Assembly: GCA_964247755.1 (NCBI GenBank)
Contig: CAXTVX010000012.1
Location: 3,924-67,923, forward strand
Direction: 5' to 3'
Source: Lichenicola sp964247755
GTDB lineage: Bacteria > Pseudomonadota > Alphaproteobacteria > Acetobacterales > Acetobacteraceae
DNA length: 64,000 bases
Each line of letters begins with the position of its first letter. The stretch's first letter is position 1. Positions 47,373 to 56,427 of the stretch are shown piece by piece. The notes below the pieces were generated by a model. That model saw only the letters and a list, made by a program, of their open reading frames with translations, had not been told where the DNA came from and made no database searches. The position numbers and the translations under genes were made by a program.

Positions 47373-48014
47373 CTATCGGGTTCCGAACAGCCGGTCGCCG
47401 GCGTCGCCCAGGCCCGGCCGTATGTAGCCGTGTCCGTCCAGGCCGCGGTCGATTGCCGCCGTGACGACCCGCACCTCCGGATGGGCGGCGGCGAGCGCCC
47501 TCAGCCCTTCCGGCGCCGACAGCAGGCAGACGAAGGTGATCCGGAGCGCACCCGCGGTCTTCAGCCGGTCCACGGCGGCGATCGCGGAGTGCCCGGTCGC
47601 CAGCATCGGATCGACCAGGACGCAGCAGCGCCCCGGCAGGTCGTCTGGCAGCTTGAGGTAGTACTCGACCGCCTGCAGGGTTGCGGGATCGCGGTACAGC
47701 CCGACATGGCCGACGCAGGCCTCCGGCATGACGTCCAGCATGCCGTCGAGGATGCCGTTCCCGGCACGCAGGATCGACACGATGCAGGGCTCGCCGCCGG
47801 CCAGCCGGCGGCCGGTCGCCGGCTCCAGCGGGGTCTGGATCTCGCACGGTTCCAGCTCCAGGTCGCGCGTCGCCTCGCAGGCCAGCAGCAGGCTGAGCTC
47901 GCGGGTGAGGCGGCGGAACTCGGCGATGCCGGTGTCCGCCCGGCGCAGCCGTGTCAGCTTGTGCTGCACCAGCGGATGATCGACCACCACCACGGAGGGC
48001 AAGGGCGCCGTCAC
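47373..48014 (-). CDS. upp: Uracil phosphoribosyltransferase
   Basis: Salvages uracil to UMP with PRPP. The 213-residue product matches family length and includes HPLVQHKLTRLRRADTGIAEFRRL near the start (shown in part), the ILRAGNGILDGML segment (about 80-92), and the PRPP loop VDPMLATGHSAIAAVDRL (about 130-147). The GTG start at 48014 begins VTAPLPSVVVVDHP, the family N-terminus. It follows msrB closely on the minus strand: the msrB stop is at 48029, 14 bases away. Confidence 0.94.
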   Translation of the reverse strand: MTAPLPSVVVVDHPLVQHKLTRLRRADTGIAEFRRLTRELSLLLACEATRDLELEPCEIQTPLEPATGRRLAGGEPCIVSILRAGNGILDGMLDVMPEACVGHVGLYRDPATLQAVEYYLKLPDDLPGRCCVLVDPMLATGHSAIAAVDRLKTAGALRITFVCLLSAPEGLRALAAAHPEVRVVTAAIDRGLDGHGYIRPGLGDAGDRLFGTR

Positions 48015-48028
48015 CGCTCGACCGTTTT

Positions 48029-48430
48029 TCAGCCGCCGGCGGGCTGGAAGGCGAGCGAGACGCCGTTCAGGCAGTAGCGGTCGCCGGTCGGCAGCGGCCC
48101 GTCCGGGAACACGTGGCCGAGGTGGCTCTTGCACTTGGCACAGTGCACCTCGACCCGCTGCATGCCGTGGCTGCTGTCGGTGCTGGTCTCGGTGGCATCG
48201 GGAAGCGGGGCGAAGAAGCTGGGCCAGCCGCTGCCGCTTTCGTACTTGGTCTGTGACGAGAACAGCGGGGTGTCGCACACCGCGCAGTGGAACAGCCCGT
48301 CGCGCTTCTCGTAGTTCAGCGGGCTGGTGCCGGCACGCTCGGTGCCGTGCTCGCGCAGCACGTAGTACTGCTGCGGGGTCAGGCGCTGCCGCAGTGCGTC
48401 CTCGTCCAGGCTTGGATCGCTCATGCTCAT
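48029..48430 (-). CDS. msrB: Peptide-methionine (R)-S-oxide reductase
   Basis: Repairs methionine-R-sulfoxide in proteins. The 133-residue product has two zinc-binding CxxC pairs (HCAVCD near 48 and HCAKCK near 96), YESGSGWPSFFAP near 63, and the catalytic Cys in RYCLNGVSLAF near 120. No signal peptide, so it is cytosolic. Two adjacent ATGs (48430 and 48424) could serve as start. It is immediately upstream of upp on the same strand. Confidence 0.95.
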   Translation of the reverse strand: MSMSDPSLDEDALRQRLTPQQYYVLREHGTERAGTSPLNYEKRDGLFHCAVCDTPLFSSQTKYESGSGWPSFFAPLPDATETSTDSSHGMQRVEVHCAKCKSHLGHVFPDGPLPTGDRYCLNGVSLAFQPAGG

Positions 48431-48541
48431 GACACTCCTTTGACGTCGTGTTCAGCAGATTGGGTGGCGCCATGCCGTGGCGCAACCCGGACCACCCGGC
48501 CACGCTTGGTTCCGGTGAGGCAGCAAGGCGGGGAGAAGATC

Positions 48542-48706
48542 ATGTCCGACACCAAGCGGGTTCCGGAAGCCGGCGAGGAGCCGGACACCGAGGAGGAGAA
48601 GGTGGACGAGGCAGTGGAGGATACCTTCCCGGCGAGCGACCCGCCCTCCATCGGCGGCAGCACCGGGCCGGACGATGACGGTGCCGCCGAGCCCAGACGG
48701 AACTGA
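48542..48706 (+). CDS. Small acidic protein with VEDTFPASDPPS motif
   Basis: A 54-residue, strongly acidic, probably disordered protein. It contains VDEAVEDTFPASDPPS (residues 21-36), a motif recurring in small alphaproteobacterial proteins of unknown function. A good GGGGAGA ribosome site precedes the ATG by about 5 bases. It is followed 18 bases after the stop by a strong terminator, which supports an expressed, monocistronic gene. No function assigned. Confidence 0.7.
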   Translation: MSDTKRVPEAGEEPDTEEEKVDEAVEDTFPASDPPSIGGSTGPDDDGAAEPRRN

Positions 48707-48724
48707 CTGCCTGAACGGCATCGG

Positions 48725-48762
48725 AAGGCTGCGGACCGGAAGGTTCGCAGCCTTTTGTTTTG
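48725..48762 (+). terminator. Rho-independent terminator
   Basis: Perfect 9-base stem AAGGCTGCG (48725-48733) with CGCAGCCTT (48746-48754), loop of 12, followed by TTGTTTTG. It closes the transcript of the small acidic protein, just before gpmI. Confidence 0.85.
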
Positions 48763-48810
48763 ATGGCACACTCGCCTGGCCCGTCGCGGGCGGTCGAGAA
48801 GGATGTGCCG

Positions 48811-50352
48811 ATGTCGTCCAGCGTTCCCGTCCATCCGGTCAGGCGCCCGGTCATGCTGGCGATCCTGGACGGATTCGGATGGCGCGAGGATCGCACCGAG
48901 AACGCCGTCGCCCAGGCGGCCACCCCGAACTTCGACCGGCTGTGGGCCCGGGGACCGCGCGCCTTCCTGCGCACCTGCGGCTGGGACGTCGGCCTGCCGG
49001 AGGGGCAGATGGGCAACTCCGAGGTCGGGCACCTCAACATCGGCGCTGGCCGGGTGGTGATGCAGGAGCTGCCGCGCATCCACGCCGCCATCGCCGACGG
49101 CTCGCTCGCGCAGGCGCCGGCCCTGCGCAGGCTGATCGACGCGCTGCGCCGCACCGGCGGCACCGCGCACCTGCTGGGGCTGGTCTCGCCCGGCGGGGTG
49201 CACGCGCACCAGGACCACGCCGTCGCCCTGGCGCGGATCCTGGCCGCGCACGAGGTGCCGACGATGCTGCACCTGTTCACCGACGGGCGCGACACCCCGC
49301 CGCAATCCGGCCGCGGCTACGTCGCCGCGCTGCGCCGCGACCTGCCGACGCAGTGCCGCCTCGGCACGCTGTCCGGCCGCTACTACGCCATGGACCGCGA
49401 CACCCGCTGGGAGCGGGTGAGGCTGGCGCACGACGCGGTGGTGCTGGCGGACGGGCCACGCGCGGCGGATCCGGACGCGGTGCTGGCGCAGGCCTATGCC
49501 GCCGGCATCACCGACGAGTTCGTGCCGCCCACCGTGCTGGACGGCTATGCCGGCATGAAGGACGGGGACGGCATCGTGTCGTTCAACTTCCGCGCCGACC
49601 GGATACGCGAGCTGCTGCACGCGATCCTTGACCTCGACTTCGCGGGGTTCCCCCGCCCGCCGGCGCCGATCCTCGCCGGCGTGGTGGCGATGACGCGCTA
49701 CAGCGACGACCTGGCCGACCGGCTATGGGTGCTGTTCCCGCCGCAGCGGATGGACGAGCTGCTCGGCGAGGTGGTGTCGCGCGCCGGATGTCGGCAACTG
49801 CGCATGGCGGAAACCGAGAAGTACCCGCACGTCACCTACTTCATGAACGGCGGGCGGGAAGCGGTGCTGCCGGGCGAGGACCGGATCATGGTCCCCTCGC
49901 CCAAGGTCGCCACCTACGACCTGCAGCCGGAGATGTCGGCGCCGCTGCTGACGACCAAGGCGGTGGAGGCGATCGGGTCCGGGCTCTACGACCTGATCGT
50001 GCTGAACTACGCCAACCCCGACATGGTCGGCCACACCGGGAACCTCGGAGCCGCGGTCCGGGCGGTGGAAGCGGTGGATCATGGGCTGGGGCGGATCGAC
50101 GACGCGATCGTTCGGGCGGGCGGGGTGCTGCTGGTGACCGCCGACCACGGCAACTGCGAAACGATGCGCGACCCCGACACCGGGGAGCCGCACACCGCGC
50201 ACACGCTGAACCCGGTGCCACTGGTGCTGAGCGGGCGGCAGGAGGTCCGGCTCGCCGACGGGCGCCTGGCCGACATCGCGCCGACCCTGCTGGCGCTGCT
50301 GGGGCTCGAGCAGCCGGTGGCGATGACCGGGCTGTCGCTGCTGGGCGGCTGA
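48811..50352 (+). CDS. gpmI: 2,3-bisphosphoglycerate-independent phosphoglycerate mutase
   Basis: Interconverts 3- and 2-phosphoglycerate in glycolysis/gluconeogenesis using Mn ions. The 513-residue product contains the phosphatase-domain metal motif LDGFGWREDRTENAVAQAATPNFD (shown in part, about 14-37), the Ser nucleophile in GQMGNSEVGHLN (about 63-74), DGRDTPP near 153, NFRADRIREL near 261 and VTADHGNCET near 445. The ATG at 48811 has GAGAAGGA about 8 bases upstream and is preferred over an ATG at 48763/48760. It begins the gpmI-envC-ctpA-YibQ-rppH run. Confidence 0.96.
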   Translation: MSSSVPVHPVRRPVMLAILDGFGWREDRTENAVAQAATPNFDRLWARGPRAFLRTCGWDVGLPEGQMGNSEVGHLNIGAGRVVMQELPRIHAAIADGSLAQAPALRRLIDALRRTGGTAHLLGLVSPGGVHAHQDHAVALARILAAHEVPTMLHLFTDGRDTPPQSGRGYVAALRRDLPTQCRLGTLSGRYYAMDRDTRWERVRLAHDAVVLADGPRAADPDAVLAQAYAAGITDEFVPPTVLDGYAGMKDGDGIVSFNFRADRIRELLHAILDLDFAGFPRPPAPILAGVVAMTRYSDDLADRLWVLFPPQRMDELLGEVVSRAGCRQLRMAETEKYPHVTYFMNGGREAVLPGEDRIMVPSPKVATYDLQPEMSAPLLTTKAVEAIGSGLYDLIVLNYANPDMVGHTGNLGAAVRAVEAVDHGLGRIDDAIVRAGGVLLVTADHGNCETMRDPDTGEPHTAHTLNPVPLVLSGRQEVRLADGRLADIAPTLLALLGLEQPVAMTGLSLLGG

Positions 50353-50361
50353 CCGCTTCGC

Positions 50362-51687
50362 GTGCGGGCGGTCCTGGCTGTCGCGCTGGGCGCGGGACTG
50401 CTCGCGCTTGGTCCGGCAGCGGAGCCGGCGCGGGCGAGGCCGCCGCACCGGGGTCGCCCGCCGGCCGCGGCCTCGGCCCCGGCCCGGGCCGGGCGGCACC
50501 TCGACACGCGGTTCCAGGCCCTGCGCACGGCGCTGGCGACACGGGACCGGGCGGCGCATGCCGAAGCGGCCCGGAGCGGTGCCAGGCTGGAAGCGGCCAG
50601 GCGTCGCGCCGCTGCCGACGCGGCCCGCGCCGCCGCGCTGTCGCGCGCCACGGTTGCCGCCGCCGCGCGGGTTCAGGATACCGAACGCGACGCTGTGGCA
50701 GCCGCGGACCGCACCCACGGGCTGGCCGTGCAGCAGGACGAGGCGCGCCGCGCGCTCGCCAACGCGCAGCATGCGCTGGAGGCGATGCTGCCGATGGCGC
50801 TCCGGTTGTCGCAGTTCCCGTCGGAAACGCTTCTCGCGGCGCCGGGCAGCGTGGACGACTCCCTCGCCGGGCTGATGGTGCTGCGCGGGCTCGGCGGCGC
50901 GCTGGAGCAGAGGGCCAGGACGGTGCGCGCCGCGCAGGCGCGGCTGGCGGCGGCGGGAACGGTGCTGGGCTCCGAGCAGACGCGTCTCGCCGTCCTGCAG
51001 CAGCGCCAGGCCGACCAGCAGGCGCAACTCGCGGCACAGGCGCAGGCGGCACGGCTGACCCAGCGCGCTTCCCTGGCCCGCGCCGAGCAGGCCGCCCACG
51101 CCGCGGCCGACGCGGTGGCGCGTGCCGCCACGCTCGGTGACGCGGTGGCGCAGGTGGAGGCCGCCGAGCGGGCCGCCCAGAGGAGGTTCGAGCAGGAGGC
51201 CGAGGCGGCCGAGGCGGCGCGGCAGCCGGAGGCGGCGCAGCAGGCGCGCGACAAGGCCGCCACCCTGGCGGTGCCTGCCGGGCCCGGGCTGCAGGGGGGA
51301 GCGGCACCGGGGAGCGCTCCGGTCGCGGGGCGGATCGTGCAGGCGTTCGGCAGCCGCACCGATGCCGGAGCCGCCGCCGGCATCACCTACGCCCCGCCCG
51401 CACTCGCCACCGTCACCGCGCCCTGCGCCGGGCGGATCGACTTCGCGGGCGCGTTCCGGTCCTATGGCCGCATGCTGATCATGGATTGCGGCCGGGAGTA
51501 CCGCTTCGTGCTGGCCGGGCTCGACCGGCTGGACGTGGCCAGCGGACAGACCCTGGCGCGCGGCACCGCGGTCGGGCGCATGCCCGCCTGGAGCGGGTCG
51601 GACGCGGGCCGGCCCAGCCTCTACGTGCAGTTGCGTCACGGTGACGCGACCATCGACCCCGGGCGGTTTTTGCAAGGACCGCGTTAG
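50362..51687 (+). CDS. EnvC-like murein hydrolase activator, degenerate LytM domain
   Basis: A 441-residue secreted protein: signal peptide (about 1-25), a long Ala/Arg/Gln-rich coiled coil (about 45-300), and a C-terminal LytM/M23-like domain (from about 325, GRIVQAFGSRTD). The zinc ligands of active M23 peptidases are missing: the HxxxD site is replaced by TDAGAAAGITYA and the HxH site by SLYVQLRHG. This matches EnvC, which activates amidases at the division site rather than cleaving peptidoglycan. The GTG start at 50362 lies 9 bases after gpmI. The order gpmI-envC-ctpA is common in alphaproteobacteria. Confidence 0.82.
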   Translation: MRAVLAVALGAGLLALGPAAEPARARPPHRGRPPAAASAPARAGRHLDTRFQALRTALATRDRAAHAEAARSGARLEAARRRAAADAARAAALSRATVAAAARVQDTERDAVAAADRTHGLAVQQDEARRALANAQHALEAMLPMALRLSQFPSETLLAAPGSVDDSLAGLMVLRGLGGALEQRARTVRAAQARLAAAGTVLGSEQTRLAVLQQRQADQQAQLAAQAQAARLTQRASLARAEQAAHAAADAVARAATLGDAVAQVEAAERAAQRRFEQEAEAAEAARQPEAAQQARDKAATLAVPAGPGLQGGAAPGSAPVAGRIVQAFGSRTDAGAAAGITYAPPALATVTAPCAGRIDFAGAFRSYGRMLIMDCGREYRFVLAGLDRLDVASGQTLARGTAVGRMPAWSGSDAGRPSLYVQLRHGDATIDPGRFLQGPR

Positions 51688-51805
51688 GTGTAATGTTGCG
51701 GAAAGGCGGGCGAACGGTCCGGGCTGCCATCGTGGCGTGCCGGCACCCTGCCCGCTCCGGTCCCTGCCCGGTCGGGCGACGGCCACCCCCAGGAGTTGAT
51801 GTCGC

Positions 51806-53254
51806 ATGACGCTGCGAAATGGCCTGTTGCTCGGCACCGTCTTCCTGGTGGGCGCCGTGGCGGGTCCGGAACTCGGCCGGCTCGCGCGTCACGGCGACGG
51901 GTTCGGGATCGCCATCGCCCAGGAAGCGGCGGCCCAGGAGGCCGACAACAAGACGGGCACACCCGCCGGCCATGCCGAGACCTACCGCCTGCTGACCTTG
52001 TTCGGCGACGTGTTCGAGCGGGTGCGCGCCGATTACGTGGAGCCGGTCACCGACCGCGACCTGATCAACAACTCGTTGAACGGCATGCTCACGGGCCTCG
52101 ACCCGCACAGCTCGTACATGACCGCCAAGCAGTATGCCGACATGCAGGTGCAGACCACCGGCAAGTTCGGCGGCCTTGGGCTGGAGGTCACCTCCGACGC
52201 CGGCCTGATCAAGGTGCTGACGCCGATCGACGGTACGCCGGCCTACCGCGCCGGGCTCAAGACCGGCGACTACATCATCTCCATCAACGGCAAGAGCCTG
52301 GACGGCGTCGACCTGAACGACGCGGTCGACCAGATGCGCGGCGACCCATCCACCAAGATCACCCTGACCATCAAGCGGCAGTCCAAGGACAAGCCGTTCG
52401 ACGTGACCATGACGCGCGAGGTGATCCACATCCAGGTGATCCGGTCGGCGCTGTACGGCCGGATCGGCTACATACGCATGGCCTCGTTCGACGAGGACAC
52501 CGAGAGCGCCATGCGCGCGGCGTTCGACAAGCTGAAGACCCGGTCCGGCGGCAAGCTCGACGGGGTGGTGCTCGACCTGCGCAACAACCCGGGCGGCCTG
52601 CTCGACCAGGCGGTGGCGGTGTGCGACGACTTCATCACCTCCGGCGAGGTGGTATCGACCCGCGCCCGCCATTCCGAGGACAGTCAGCGCATGAACGCGC
52701 ACGGCACCGACATCACCTCCGGCCTGCCGCTGGTGGTGCTGATCAACGAGGGAAGTGCGTCCGCCAGCGAGATCGTCGCCGGCGCGCTGCAGGACCATCG
52801 CCGCTCGGTCACGCTGGGGGTGCGCTCGTTCGGCAAGGGCTCGGTGCAGACGCTGATCCCGCTCGCCGGCGACAACGGCGCGATCCGGCTGACCACCGCG
52901 CGCTACTACACGCCGTCCGGACGCTCGATCCAGGGGCTCGGCATCGCGCCCGACGTCAAGGTGCGCGAGAGCCGCGAGGACGACAGCAAGTTCCTGCTGC
53001 GCGAGGGCGACCTCAACCACATCATCAAGAACGAGGGCGGCACCCAGGGTGCGGCGACACCGCGCAACGACCTGCCGGTGATCGCGAAGTCGATCCCGGA
53101 CGCGCCACCGACGACATGGCCCGCCTTCGACCCGACCAAGCCCGCCACCGACTTCCAGCTGCAGCAGGGACTGAAGCTGGTCAACGCGATGGCCGGCAGC
53201 ACCGGCCCGGCGCCGGTCGCGCAGGCAACGGCAGAGGCGAACGGCTCGCCCTGA
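51806..53254 (+). CDS. ctpA: Carboxy-terminal processing protease (S41)
   Basis: Periplasmic C-terminal-specific protease. The 482-residue precursor has an N-terminal membrane or signal segment (about 5-30), an N-terminal helical region, a PDZ domain (about 110-195, GLGLEVTSDAGLIKVLTPIDGTPA) and the S41 catalytic domain with Ser317 in EGSASASEI and Lys344 in SFGKGSVQT. An AGGAG site lies 10 bases upstream of the ATG. It is co-directional with the EnvC-like gene and directly precedes the deacetylase gene (1-base gap). Confidence 0.94.
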   Translation: MTLRNGLLLGTVFLVGAVAGPELGRLARHGDGFGIAIAQEAAAQEADNKTGTPAGHAETYRLLTLFGDVFERVRADYVEPVTDRDLINNSLNGMLTGLDPHSSYMTAKQYADMQVQTTGKFGGLGLEVTSDAGLIKVLTPIDGTPAYRAGLKTGDYIISINGKSLDGVDLNDAVDQMRGDPSTKITLTIKRQSKDKPFDVTMTREVIHIQVIRSALYGRIGYIRMASFDEDTESAMRAAFDKLKTRSGGKLDGVVLDLRNNPGGLLDQAVAVCDDFITSGEVVSTRARHSEDSQRMNAHGTDITSGLPLVVLINEGSASASEIVAGALQDHRRSVTLGVRSFGKGSVQTLIPLAGDNGAIRLTTARYYTPSGRSIQGLGIAPDVKVRESREDDSKFLLREGDLNHIIKNEGGTQGAATPRNDLPVIAKSIPDAPPTTWPAFDPTKPATDFQLQQGLKLVNAMAGSTGPAPVAQATAEANGSP

Positions 53255-53255
53255 G

Positions 53256-54332
53256 ATGCGGCTGGCGGTTCGCGGCCTGCTCGGCGTCTGGACCGCCTTC
53301 CTGCTGCTGGCCGGCGCCGGCGCCCTCGTGCTGCAATGGCTCGGGCCGCCGCTGCCCAAGCCTGCCAGTGGCGGTCCGTCGGCAGCGAAGCGGCTGGTGC
53401 GCGTGCCGGCACCGTCGGCTGCATCCGCCGTGGTCCCGCCGCGTCCCGTGACGGCCTCGCCGCCACCGGTGCGGACCGGCATCGCGGCACCCGACCCGGC
53501 GCTGCTCGAGCCGGCGCCCGGGTATCCCGGCCGGATGCTGCCGCGGGTCGGCACGAACGGGGACCGGCCGTCGGCCGCCTACGCGGCCAGGCCGGCGGCG
53601 CCCCCGCACGGACCGCAGGTGGCGATCCTGCTGGAAGACCTCGGCCTGTCGGACGCGATCAGCCACGACGCGGTGGACACGCTGCCGGCGGCGATCTCGC
53701 TCGGGGTCTCGCCCTACGCCGCCATGCTGGACCAGCCGGCGCAGGGCCCGTTGCTGGAGCAGGCACGCCGGGTCGGGCACGAGACCTGGCTCTGCCTGCC
53801 GATGCAGCCGGGCAGCCCGCTGGACGAGGAAGGGCCGCAGGCGCTCGACCCGGCCAGCAACCTCGGCGAGGACCGGCACCGCCTCGAGTGGGCGCTGTCG
53901 CGCATGCAGGGCTATGTCGGCGTGACTAACGCCCTGGGCGGGCTGCGCGGCGATCGGTTCGCCAACTCCCTCGCCTTTTCCACCGTGACGACGGTCCTGG
54001 CGGCGCGCGGCCTGCTGTATCTCGATGCCGGCACGGCAGCGCACGAGACGTTGACCACCCTGCCCGCCGGGATCGCCCGACACGCCGACCTGACGCTGGA
54101 CGACGATCCGGACGCGCCGGACATCGAGGCGCGGCTGGCCCGCCTGGAGCAGATCGCGATCACGCAGGGCAGCGCGCTGGGCGTTGCCGGCCCGCTCCGG
54201 CCGGTGACGGTGGAGCGGCTGCGCGCCTGGAGCCGCGACCTCGCCTCGCGCGGCATCACCCTGGTTCCGGTCAGCGCCCTGCCGCCGCCGCGTCCGGTTC
54301 CTGCTCCCCGACCGACAGCGAGCGTTCCATGA
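53256..54332 (+). CDS. Divergent polysaccharide deacetylase (YibQ/DUF610)
   Basis: A 358-residue exported protein with an N-terminal membrane anchor (LRVRGLL-like segment; LLGVWTAFLLLAGAGALVL, about 8-26), a Pro/Ala-rich linker and a divergent polysaccharide-deacetylase domain (about 125-350, VAILLEDLGLSDAISHDAVDTLPAAISLGVSPY, shown in part). The normal NodB metal site is altered in this family (DL/ND in place of DDG), so activity on peptidoglycan or another glycan is uncertain. It sits in the conserved ctpA-YibQ-rppH run; the stop overlaps the rppH ATG by four bases. Confidence 0.86.
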   Translation: MRLAVRGLLGVWTAFLLLAGAGALVLQWLGPPLPKPASGGPSAAKRLVRVPAPSAASAVVPPRPVTASPPPVRTGIAAPDPALLEPAPGYPGRMLPRVGTNGDRPSAAYAARPAAPPHGPQVAILLEDLGLSDAISHDAVDTLPAAISLGVSPYAAMLDQPAQGPLLEQARRVGHETWLCLPMQPGSPLDEEGPQALDPASNLGEDRHRLEWALSRMQGYVGVTNALGGLRGDRFANSLAFSTVTTVLAARGLLYLDAGTAAHETLTTLPAGIARHADLTLDDDPDAPDIEARLARLEQIAITQGSALGVAGPLRPVTVERLRAWSRDLASRGITLVPVSALPPPRPVPAPRPTASVP

Positions 54333-54841
54333 CCAGCGATGCGTTTGCCCACCTGCCGTACCGGCCCAACGTGGGTGCCGCCTTGTTCAACCGACAGGGA
54401 CAGGTGCTGGTGGCGAGGCGGGCCGACCTGCCGAATGCGGAAGGAGCACCCGGGATGTGGCAGCTGCCGCAAGGCGGCATCGACGGCGACGAGGACCCGG
54501 CGGCGGCGGTGCTGCGCGAGCTGCGGGAGGAGATCGGCACCGGCAACGCCCGCATCGTGGGCGAGCATCCGGACTGGCTCAGCTACGACCTGCCGCCGGC
54601 GCTGATGGGCCGTGCGCTGGGTGGCCGCTATCGCGGGCAGCGGCAGCGCTGGTTCGCGCTGCGCTTCCTCGGGCAGGACGACGAGATCCGCCTCGACCTC
54701 GACCCGCATCCGGAGTTCGACGCCTGGAAGTGGCTGCCGCTCGCCGTCCTGCCATCGGCGGAGGTCGGCTTCAAGCGGGACATCTACGCCATCCTGGCGC
54801 GGTCGTTCGCCCGGTTCGCGGCCGGGACGGAAGACGGCTGA
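54329..54841 (+). CDS. rppH: RNA 5' pyrophosphohydrolase (Nudix)
   Basis: Removes pyrophosphate from 5'-triphosphate RNAs, starting RNase E-dependent decay. The 170-residue product begins YRPNVGAALFNRQGQVLVARR and has the RppH marker MWQLPQGGIDGDEDPAAAVLRELREEIGT (shown in part), which contains the Nudix box about residues 49-71. Length and the C-terminal FDAWKWLPL match RppH rather than generic Nudix. ATGA overlap with the preceding gene implies coupling. It ends 8 bases from the convergent MFS gene. Confidence 0.95.
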   Translation: MTSDAFAHLPYRPNVGAALFNRQGQVLVARRADLPNAEGAPGMWQLPQGGIDGDEDPAAAVLRELREEIGTGNARIVGEHPDWLSYDLPPALMGRALGGRYRGQRQRWFALRFLGQDDEIRLDLDPHPEFDAWKWLPLAVLPSAEVGFKRDIYAILARSFARFAAGTEDG

Positions 54842-54849
54842 CGCACTGC

Positions 54850-56427
54850 CTAATGCCCGGCACCGCCGCCGCCGCCGCTCACCACGGGCTTGAGCAGGAA
54901 ACAGAACGGCACCACCGCGAAGGCGATCATGGAGAACATCACGAAGGAGTCGTTGTAGGCCAGTACCGACGCCTGCTGGACGAACTGCTGGTGGAGATTG
55001 TTCTGCGCGATCGAGGATGCGGAGGCTGACGAGTGCCCCATGGCGATCGCCGCCCGCCGCACGTGGTCGAGGTAGTCGTTGTATGGCTGGTGGAACGGCG
55101 TCATCCAGTGGGCCATGTGCGCTTCCTGGGTCTGGGTGCGCTCGGTCACAAGCGAGGTGCTGGCTGAGATGCCGATTGCGCCCAGGACGTTGCGCGACAT
55201 GCTGAACAGGGCCGACGCATCGCCATTCAGCTCGCGCGGCAGGGTCTGGTAGGCGACCGTACTGATCGGCACGAACAGGAAGCCCAGCGCCGCGGTCTGC
55301 GCCATGCGGTAGAAGACCAGGTGCCGAAAGTCGACCTGCAGCACCAGGTGTCCGGAGTAGACCAGTGAAAAGCCCATGATGGCGAAGCCGGTCGCGATGA
55401 CGTAGCGGGCCTGCACCCGTTTCATCAACCGGTTGATGATCGGAATCAGCACGATGATCACCAGGCCGCCGGGCGACAGCACCAGCCCGGCCAGGGTCGC
55501 GGTGTAGCCGATCACCTGCTGCGCGAACTGCGGGATCAGCACGGCACTTGCGTAGAGCACCACGCCGACCACGGCGATCAGCAGCGAGCCGACCGCGAAG
55601 TTGCGGTCGCCGAACACGCGCAGGTTCACCGCCGGACGCTTCGTGGTCAGCAGCCAGCCGATCGCGCCGACCACGCCGATCAGGCTCAGCACGCCCATGG
55701 TGCGGATGAAGGGCGAGCCGAACCAGTCGTCGTCCTCGCCGCGGTCCATCATCACCTCCAGGCAGCCCAGGCCCAGCGTGATCAGCCCGAGTCCGATGAA
55801 GTCGGCCGGCGCCTTCTGCTTCCTGGCCCAGGGCGGGTCCTCGACCAGCGCGCTCGCCGCCAGCACGGCGAAGATCCCCACGGGGACGTTGAGAAAGAAC
55901 ACCCAGCGCCAGGACGCGTTGTCGGTGATGTAGCCACCCAGCGTCGGGCCCAGCACCGGGGCGACGATGGTGGCGATCGCGGTGATGGCGAACGCGCCAC
56001 CGCGCTTGGCCGGCGGGAAGGTGTCGAGAATGATCGACTGCTGGTTCGGCTGCAGCCCGCCGCCGAAGAAGCCCTGGAACAGCCGGAACACGATCAGCTC
56101 GGGCAGATTCTCGGAGATCCCGCACAGGAACGAGAACACCGTGAACATGCCGATGCAGATCAGGAAGTAGCGCTTGCGCCCCAGCACCCGGCCAAGCCAA
56201 CCGGAGATGGTCAGCACGATGCCGTTCGCGGCGAGATACGAGGTCAGTGCCCAGGAGGCGTCGTCGTAGGAGGTCGACAGGTTGCCGGCGATGTGCGGCA
56301 GCGACACGTTGACGATGGTGGTGTCCAGCACCTCCATGAACGCCGCGATCGTCACCACTACCGCGATCAGCCAGATGTTGCCCTTGGGCTTCCAGTCGCC
56401 GCGGTCGGCAGGCTTCGATCCGCTCAC
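54850..56427 (-). CDS. MFS multidrug transporter, DHA2/EmrB type
   Basis: Proton-coupled exporter of 525 residues with 14 predicted membrane helices. Family signatures: VDTTIVNVSLPHIAGNL-like motif here as LDTTIVNVSLPHIAGNLS (about 33-50), ALTSYLAANGIVLTISGWLGRVLGRKRYF (about 62-90) and a long loop between helices. Together with the HlyD/EmrA partner it forms an EmrAB-type pump that must use an outer-membrane channel from elsewhere. The stop is 8 bases from convergent rppH, and its ATG overlaps the emrA stop by four bases. Confidence 0.93.
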   Translation of the reverse strand: MSGSKPADRGDWKPKGNIWLIAVVVTIAAFMEVLDTTIVNVSLPHIAGNLSTSYDDASWALTSYLAANGIVLTISGWLGRVLGRKRYFLICIGMFTVFSFLCGISENLPELIVFRLFQGFFGGGLQPNQQSIILDTFPPAKRGGAFAITAIATIVAPVLGPTLGGYITDNASWRWVFFLNVPVGIFAVLAASALVEDPPWARKQKAPADFIGLGLITLGLGCLEVMMDRGEDDDWFGSPFIRTMGVLSLIGVVGAIGWLLTTKRPAVNLRVFGDRNFAVGSLLIAVVGVVLYASAVLIPQFAQQVIGYTATLAGLVLSPGGLVIIVLIPIINRLMKRVQARYVIATGFAIMGFSLVYSGHLVLQVDFRHLVFYRMAQTAALGFLFVPISTVAYQTLPRELNGDASALFSMSRNVLGAIGISASTSLVTERTQTQEAHMAHWMTPFHQPYNDYLDHVRRAAIAMGHSSASASSIAQNNLHQQFVQQASVLAYNDSFVMFSMIAFAVVPFCFLLKPVVSGGGGGAGH

